A stretch of 64,000 nucleotides of DNA. Source: Pseudomonas fluorescens (lineage in GTDB: Bacteria; Pseudomonadota; Gammaproteobacteria; Pseudomonadales; Pseudomonadaceae). Below the pieces are notes generated by a model that saw nothing but the letters and a program-made list of their open reading frames with translations, ran no database searches and was not told the origin of the DNA. Below are positions 59,044-64,000 of this stretch, piece after piece (position 1 is the stretch's first letter; each line of letters begins with the position of its first letter). Location: positions 5,082,501 through 5,146,500 of the forward strand of contig NZ_CP012830.1 of NCBI RefSeq assembly GCF_001307155.1, in the 5' to 3' direction. The position numbers were made by a program, and so were the translations under genes.

Positions 59044-60885
59044 TTATTGCTCCATGCCCGCAGGATCGGCTTGTTCTTTGGTCAGCACTTCGATCGCAGG
59101 TTTAGCGTCGGGTTTGATCCACCAGGTAGAAATGCCCACGTCATTGGTCGGTGAGACTTTCGGGTGGCCAATGTGATTCCAGTACGCAACGCGCCAAGTC
59201 TTGATGTGCCAGTTGGGGATCACGTAATAGCCCCATTGCAACACCCTGTCGAGCGCCCGGGCGTGGGCCACCAGGCTTTTGCGCGAGTCGGCGTTGATCA
59301 GCTCTTCGACCAGTTCATCGACTACCGGGTCTTTCAGGCCCATATAGTTTCGGCTGCCGGGTTTGTCGGCGCTTTCGGACTTCCAGAATTCGCGCTGTTC
59401 GTTACCCGGTGAGCTGGATTGCGGGAAGCTGCCAACCACCATGTCGAAGTCGCGCGAGCGCACGCGGTTGATGTACTGCGACACGTCGACCCGACGAATC
59501 ACCAGGTCGATCCCCAGGTCGCTCATGTTGCGTTTGAACGGCAACAGCACCCGCTCGAACTCGGTCTGCGCCAGCAGGAATTCGATGCTGACCGGTTTGC
59601 CGGTGGTATCGACCATCTTGTCGTCGACGATTCGCCAGCCGGCTTCCTGCAACAGTTGATAGGCCTTGCGCTGCTGGGTGCGGATCATTCCGCTGGCATC
59701 GGTCGCCGGGTTCTGGAACGCTTCGCTGAAGACCTGCTCGGGGATTTTGCCCCGGAACGGATCGAGGATCGCCAGTTGATCCTGATCCGGCAGACCGGTG
59801 GCGGCCATTTCCGAGTTTTCGAAGTAGCTGCGGGTGCGCGCGTAGGCTCCGTTGAACAGCTGCTTGTTGGTCCATTCAAAATCCAGCAACAGGCTCAGGG
59901 CCTGGCGCACACGCACGTCCTGGAACATCGGGCGGCGCAGGTTGAAGACAAAACCCTGCATGCCGGTGGGGTTACCGTTAGGGATCTGTTCCTTGATCAG
60001 GCGACCCTCGGTAACGGACGGCGTGTTGTAGGCGTTGGCCCAGTTTTTCGCGCTCATCTCCTGCCAGTAATCGAACTGTCCGGCCTTCAGCGCTTCCAGT
60101 GCGACGGTGTTGTCGCGGTAGTAATCGATGGTCATGTTGTCGAAGTTGTAAAAGCCCCGATTGACCGGCAGGTCCTTGCCCCAGTAGTCCTTGACCCGCT
60201 CATAGCGGATCGAACGTCCGGCCTTGACCTCGCTGACCTTGTACGGGCCGCTGCCCAGCGGAATCTCCAGATTGCCCTTGCTGAAGTCGCGGTGTTCCCA
60301 CCAGTGCTTGGGTAATACCGAGAGCTGTCCAAGGATCAGCGGCAGCTCGCGGTTGCTGGTGTGCTTGAAGGTGAACAGCACCCGCAACGGGTCCTCGGCG
60401 ATCACGTTGTCGACGTCGCTGTAGTAATCGCGATACAGCGGCGAGCCGCTTTTCATCAGGGTCTGGAAGCTGAACACCACGTCTTCGGCACGCACCGGAT
60501 GGCCGTCATTAAAACGCGCCTCGGGGCGCAAGTAGAAGCGCACCCAACTGTTGTCCGGGGCCTTTTCGATTTTGCCGGCGATCAAGCCGTATTCGGTAAA
60601 TGGCTCATCCAGCCCGTGTTTGGCCAGGGTGTCGTAGATCAGGCTAATGTCATCGGCGGCCACGCCTTTGCTGATGAACGGGTTGAGGCTGTCGAAGCCA
60701 CCGAAGCCGGCCTGACGGAAGATCCCGCCCTTGGGCGCGTCCGGGTTCACGTAGTCGAAATGCTTGAAATCAGCCGGGTATTTCGGCGGCTCGTTGTACA
60801 GGGTCAGGGCGTGCTGCGGGGCAGCGTGGGCCGTGCAGGCAAGCCCTGCAAAGACCAGACCCAGCAGGGTACGCAAACGCATCAT
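59044..60885 (-). CDS. yejA: YejA-like peptide-binding protein, copy 1
   Basis: A 613-residue extracytoplasmic solute-binding protein. ATGATG at 60885 overlaps the previous stop and has GGAGAAAG before it; an ATG at 61023 lies inside the previous gene. A signal peptide (MMRLRTLLGLVFAGLACTAHAA) leads to KYPADFKHFDYVNPDAPKGG and later LGSGPYKVSEVKAGRSI, DYWGKDLPVNRGFYNFD, and the C-terminal GYYVIPNWH, all YejA-type. It follows a second binding-protein gene, so the importer has two receptor subunits. Confidence 0.94.
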   Translation of the reverse strand: MMRLRTLLGLVFAGLACTAHAAPQHALTLYNEPPKYPADFKHFDYVNPDAPKGGIFRQAGFGGFDSLNPFISKGVAADDISLIYDTLAKHGLDEPFTEYGLIAGKIEKAPDNSWVRFYLRPEARFNDGHPVRAEDVVFSFQTLMKSGSPLYRDYYSDVDNVIAEDPLRVLFTFKHTSNRELPLILGQLSVLPKHWWEHRDFSKGNLEIPLGSGPYKVSEVKAGRSIRYERVKDYWGKDLPVNRGFYNFDNMTIDYYRDNTVALEALKAGQFDYWQEMSAKNWANAYNTPSVTEGRLIKEQIPNGNPTGMQGFVFNLRRPMFQDVRVRQALSLLLDFEWTNKQLFNGAYARTRSYFENSEMAATGLPDQDQLAILDPFRGKIPEQVFSEAFQNPATDASGMIRTQQRKAYQLLQEAGWRIVDDKMVDTTGKPVSIEFLLAQTEFERVLLPFKRNMSDLGIDLVIRRVDVSQYINRVRSRDFDMVVGSFPQSSSPGNEQREFWKSESADKPGSRNYMGLKDPVVDELVEELINADSRKSLVAHARALDRVLQWGYYVIPNWHIKTWRVAYWNHIGHPKVSPTNDVGISTWWIKPDAKPAIEVLTKEQADPAGMEQ

Positions 60886-62711
60886 TGGGCTTTCTCCGAA
60901 GTCTTCAGCCACCACGCATTCAGCCCCAGGGTGTAGGGCGGCGTGGTGACGAAGGCGAACCGGTTGCGGTACGCCAGGCGATGATAATTGATATACCAGT
61001 TGGGGATGCAGTAGTGCTGCCACAGCAGCACCCGATCCAGCGCTTTGCCGGCCGCCAATTGCTCGTCACGGGATTTTGCCGCGAGCAGCTGTTCGAGCAA
61101 ATGATCGACCACCGGGTTGGCAACGCCCGCGTAATTCTTGCTGCCCTTGACCGAGGCCTGGCTCGAGTGGAAGTACTGCCACTGCTCAAGTCCGGGGCTG
61201 AGGGTCTGGTCGAGGGTCATCAGGATCATGTCGAAATCGAACTGGTCCAGACGCTGTTTGTATTGGGCACGGTCGACGGTGCGCAGGTGCGCGTCAATGC
61301 CGATACTGGCGAGGTTCTCGGCGTAGGGCTGGAGAATGCGTTCCAGGTTCGGATTGACCAGCAGGATCTCGAAACGCAGTGGCTGCCCGGCCGCATTCTG
61401 CAGGCGCTGGCCATTGAGCTTCCAGCCAGCCTCGGCGAGCAAACCCAGCGCCCGGCGCAGCGTTTCCCGGGGGATGCCGCGGCCGTCGGTCTGCGGCAGG
61501 CTGAAGGGCTCGGTGAACAGCTTGGCGGGGAGCTGATCGCGGTAGGGCGAGAGCATCAGCCATTCATGGCCGACCGGAACGCCTGTGGCTGTGAATTCGC
61601 TGTTGGGGTAATAACTCATGGCCCGTTTGTAGGCGCCGCTGAACAGGGCGCGGTTGGTCCATTCGAAGTCGAACATCAAGCCCAGGGCTTCACGCACCTT
61701 GTCGTCGGCGAACGTACTGCGCCGGGTGTTCATGAACAGGCCCTGGGTCTGGGTTGGAATCTGGTGGTCGATCTGCGCCTTGATCACCTCGCCACGCCGC
61801 ACGGCCGGGAAGCTGTAGCCATTGGCCCAGTTCTTGGCCTGGTGCTCGATGTAGATATCGAACTCGCCGGCCTTGAATGCCTCGAACGCCACGTCGCTGT
61901 CGCGATAAAACTCGACCTCGACGCGATCATAGTTGTACTTGCCGCGGTTGACCGGCAGGTCCTTGCCCCAGTAATCCTTGACCCGCTCGAACACCAGTTG
62001 CCGCCCCGGCTGAACCTCGGTGATGCGGTAAGGGCCACTGCCCAGCGGCGGTTCGAAGGTGGTCGCCTTGAAGTCGCGACCTTCCCAGTAATGCTGCGGC
62101 AACACCGGCAACTCGCCCAGGCGCTGGATCAGCAACGGATTACCGGCACGCTTGAACACGAAACGGATGCGCTGTGGGTTGAGGATGTCGACCCGCTGCA
62201 CTTCCTGAAGATTGGTGCGGTATTGCGGATGACCTTCCTTGAGCAACAAGCGATAGGAAAACGCGACGTCGTAGGCGGTGATCGGTGTGCCGTCGTGAAA
62301 GCGTGCTTGCGGGCGCAGGTTGAACACGACCCAGCTGCGGTCTTCGCTGTATTCGACAGACTGGGCGATCAACCCGTAACTGGAGGCAGGTTCATCGCCG
62401 GACGGCGCGTACTGCCCCGTACCGACCATCAACGGTTCGTTCAGCTCGTTGATGCCGTACTGCAGAAAGTTCGGGGTCGCGACCGGGCTGGTGCCCTTGA
62501 AGGTGTAGGGGTTGAGCGTATCGAAGGTGCCAAATGCCATGACCCGCAATGTACCGCCCTTGGGCGCTTGCGGATTGACCCAGTCGAAGTGGGTGAATTT
62601 GGCCGGGTACTTGAGTGTGCCGAACTGCGCATAACCATGGCTTTCGCTGATCGTTGCGCTTGCGGGGAAGCTCAAGGCCAGACTGATTAGGAGCAGGAGG
62701 GGACGTATCAA
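60882..62711 (-). CDS. YejA-like peptide-binding protein, copy 2
   Basis: A 609-residue paralogue of the next protein, started by TTG at 62711. The signal peptide (IRPLLLLISLALSFPASA) is followed by KYPAKFTHFDWVNPQAPKGG, and DYWGKDLPVNRGKYNYD and HYCIPNWYINYHRLAYRNR are shared with copy 1, so the pair arose by duplication. It is the first gene of the operon. The two receptors may differ in ligand range. Only one set of permeases and one double ATPase are encoded. Confidence 0.92.
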   Translation of the reverse strand: MIRPLLLLISLALSFPASATISESHGYAQFGTLKYPAKFTHFDWVNPQAPKGGTLRVMAFGTFDTLNPYTFKGTSPVATPNFLQYGINELNEPLMVGTGQYAPSGDEPASSYGLIAQSVEYSEDRSWVVFNLRPQARFHDGTPITAYDVAFSYRLLLKEGHPQYRTNLQEVQRVDILNPQRIRFVFKRAGNPLLIQRLGELPVLPQHYWEGRDFKATTFEPPLGSGPYRITEVQPGRQLVFERVKDYWGKDLPVNRGKYNYDRVEVEFYRDSDVAFEAFKAGEFDIYIEHQAKNWANGYSFPAVRRGEVIKAQIDHQIPTQTQGLFMNTRRSTFADDKVREALGLMFDFEWTNRALFSGAYKRAMSYYPNSEFTATGVPVGHEWLMLSPYRDQLPAKLFTEPFSLPQTDGRGIPRETLRRALGLLAEAGWKLNGQRLQNAAGQPLRFEILLVNPNLERILQPYAENLASIGIDAHLRTVDRAQYKQRLDQFDFDMILMTLDQTLSPGLEQWQYFHSSQASVKGSKNYAGVANPVVDHLLEQLLAAKSRDEQLAAGKALDRVLLWQHYCIPNWYINYHRLAYRNRFAFVTTPPYTLGLNAWWLKTSEKAQ

Positions 62712-62797
62712 GGCAGAGATCCGGTCCAGGCGGCTTGGGCTTTGTGGACCGTACAGTAACAGCTTGTATCGACAGGAAAAAGGTAGGGGCTAAGGTA

Positions 62798-62946
62798 GGG
62801 CTTTTTGTGGCGAGGGAGCTTGCTCCCGCTCGCCTGCGCAGCAGGCGTGAACCCCGTGTATGTGATGTGCCTGAAAGAACCGGATGACACGTTTTGGGGC
62901 CGCTTCGCAGCCCAGCGGGAGCAAGCTCCCTCGCCACAAAAAGCCC
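62798..62946. repeat. REP doublet (GTGGCGAGGGAGCTTGCTCC type)
   Basis: Perfect inverted arms of 33 bases, 62798-62830 and 62914-62946, with the core GTGGCGAGGGAGCTTGCTCC also found at 24505. About 83 bases separate the arms. It lies upstream of the yej operon and just past the mltD-like stop, and fills the gap 62712-62964 with no gene. Confidence 0.9.
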
Positions 62947-62964
62947 CAATGCCCAGGGCGGGTC

Positions 62965-64000
62965 TTAACGCGGGGAAGAAACCGTCAGCACCTGTCCAGG
63001 CTTGAGGGCCTGGCCAACACGTGGATTCCAGCGCTTGAGGTGTTGCATCTCAACGTTGAAGCGCTTGGCAACGATGTACAGCGAGTCGCCTTGCTTGACC
63101 TTGTATTGGGTCTGCTTCTTGCTGTTGGCTGCAACCACTGTGCTGATGCGTCCACCGCTGCGCTTGCTCTTGCTGGTGTCTCGCATCACCAGGGTCTGGC
63201 CAACCTTGAGGTCCTTGCCGTTCAGCTTGTTCCAGTGTTGCAGGTCCTTGACCTCGACTTTGTTGGCCTTGGCGATCTGCGTCAGGTTGTCGCCGCGTTT
63301 GACCCGGTAGCTGCGCTTGAGCGTTGCCAGCTCGCGGTCGTCTGCACCTTCGAAAACCGGTTTGAGCGGACGCTGGCTGATCAGCTCTTCGGGTTTCATG
63401 GTCGACAGGCTGGCGGTCAGCAACTGCGCCTTGGACGTCGGCACCAGCAGGTGCTGGGGACCGTCGATGGTGGTGCGTTGCTTGAAGGCCGGGTTGAGCT
63501 GGAACAGTTCGTCTTCGTCGATATTGGCCACCGCGGCAACCTTGGACAGGTCCATGCGCTGGTTGATTTCGACGACTTCAAAATAGGGTTGGTTGGCGAT
63601 CGGGTTGAGGTTCACGCCATAGGCTTCTGGCGACAGCACGACTTGTGACAAGGCCAGTAGCTTGGGCACATAGGCCTGGGTTTCCGCCGGCAGTGGCAGG
63701 TTCCAGTAGTCGGTTGGCAGGCCGAGCTTTTCGTTGCGCTCGATGGCCCGGCTGACCGTGCCTTCACCGGCGTTGTAGGCCGCCAGGGCCAGCAGCCAGT
63801 CACCGTTGAACATGTCGTGCAGGCGGGTTAGGTAGTCCATCGCCGCGATGGTCGACGCGGTGATGTCGCGGCGACCGTCATAGAAGCGGGTTTGACGCAG
63901 GTTGAAGTAACGCCCGGTGGACGGGATGAACTGCCATAGGCCGACCGCATCGGCGCGCGAATAGGCCATCGGGTTGTAGGCGCTTTCAATCACCGGTAAC
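62965..64000 (-). CDS. mltD: membrane-bound lytic transglycosylase MltD-like, 5' end cut by window
   Basis: 345 residues are visible; the gene runs off the right edge. The catalytic Glu is in LPVIESAYNPMAYS near the edge, followed by GLWQFIPSTGRYF and LLALAAYNAGEGTV, which are goose-lysozyme-like transglycosylase blocks. Two LysM domains follow (YRVKRGDNLTQIAKANKVEV and YKVKQGDSLYIVAKRFNVEM) that bind peptidoglycan. It cleaves glycan strands and recycles the cell wall. The upstream lipobox is not seen because of the cut. Confidence 0.95.
   Translation of the reverse strand, partial: LPVIESAYNPMAYSRADAVGLWQFIPSTGRYFNLRQTRFYDGRRDITASTIAAMDYLTRLHDMFNGDWLLALAAYNAGEGTVSRAIERNEKLGLPTDYWNLPLPAETQAYVPKLLALSQVVLSPEAYGVNLNPIANQPYFEVVEINQRMDLSKVAAVANIDEDELFQLNPAFKQRTTIDGPQHLLVPTSKAQLLTASLSTMKPEELISQRPLKPVFEGADDRELATLKRSYRVKRGDNLTQIAKANKVEVKDLQHWNKLNGKDLKVGQTLVMRDTSKSKRSGGRISTVVAANSKKQTQYKVKQGDSLYIVAKRFNVEMQHLKRWNPRVGQALKPGQVLTVSSPR

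Noticed and set aside
57837..59105. 422-codon plus-strand frame over the YejB permease gene
   Set aside because: Shadow frame rich in His, Gln and Asp; no start context.
60885..62690. 601-codon plus-strand frame over the first YejA-like gene
   Set aside because: It is an antisense shadow of a well-supported binding protein; its translation has no recognisable domain.
1..64000. CRISPR arrays, rRNA, tRNA or intact insertion sequences
   Set aside because: No regularly spaced short direct repeats, no rRNA or tRNA signatures, and no transposase gene or IS-type terminal repeats were seen on reading the window.

Overview
The window is a chromosomal segment of a gamma-proteobacterium, almost certainly a Pseudomonas of the P. 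fluorescens group. The reasons are the high GC and strong GC3 bias of most genes, several Pseudomonas-type REP hairpins, the co-occurrence of FabV and FabI enoyl-ACP reductases, tandem DUF2388 proteins, and a YejABEF-type peptide transporter next to an MltD-like transglycosylase. I see no rRNA, tRNA, CRISPR array or intact insertion sequence. The species is inferred from gene content only.

Layout, left to right. 1-4650 (minus): a six-gene operon with a nitrate/sulfonate/taurine-type ABC importer (ATPase, binding protein, permease), an SDR dehydrogenase, a cupin protein and an alpha/beta hydrolase cut by the left edge; it looks like uptake plus degradation of one unknown small compound. 4651-8301: a LacI-type regulator divergent from a sugar isomerase/epimerase and a Gfo/Idh/MocA dehydrogenase. 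8380-15020: a stand-alone HExxH-type protein, catalase-peroxidase KatG, a DUF1810 protein, a small lipoprotein, a secreted epoxide-hydrolase-like protein and a TrmK-like methyltransferase. 15076-17626: a LysR/oxidoreductase divergent pair, then an AlkA-type glycosylase coupled to an Ada-like zinc protein that lacks the methyl-acceptor cysteine.

17771-23025 is a chromate-resistance locus (chrB, chrA, a second ChrB-like domain and a YVTN beta-propeller), with an inverted repeat over the chrB start and a neighbouring DMT-family permease with a very histidine-rich tail. 25427-31161 is a reverse-transsulfuration and metalloid patch: cystathionine beta-synthase, a cystathionine gamma-lyase/synthase, an arsA interrupted by one in-frame stop codon, a periplasmic protein, a truncated TSUP permease and an ABM-like protein. 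31816-33425 is a lower-GC insert carrying a convergent, overlapping sce7726/beta-protein (sce7725-like) pair. This is the best candidate for a poorly described system.

33623-48924 holds a MATE exporter, an L-lactate permease, two DUF2388 proteins, a SleB-like hydrolase, a phytanoyl-CoA dioxygenase-like protein with a broken thioesterase, a LacI regulator, a cytochrome c, FabV, a SufR-like four-cysteine regulator, and several small or unknown proteins. 49747-52959 is an isoquinoline-1-oxidoreductase-type molybdenum hydroxylase (2Fe-2S subunit, Mo subunit, dihaem cytochrome c). 54522-62711 holds fabI and a YejABEF-type transporter with two tandem binding proteins. The window ends inside an mltD-like gene. 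All start choices, promoters and operators are read by eye; family names come from recognised motifs, not from a search.
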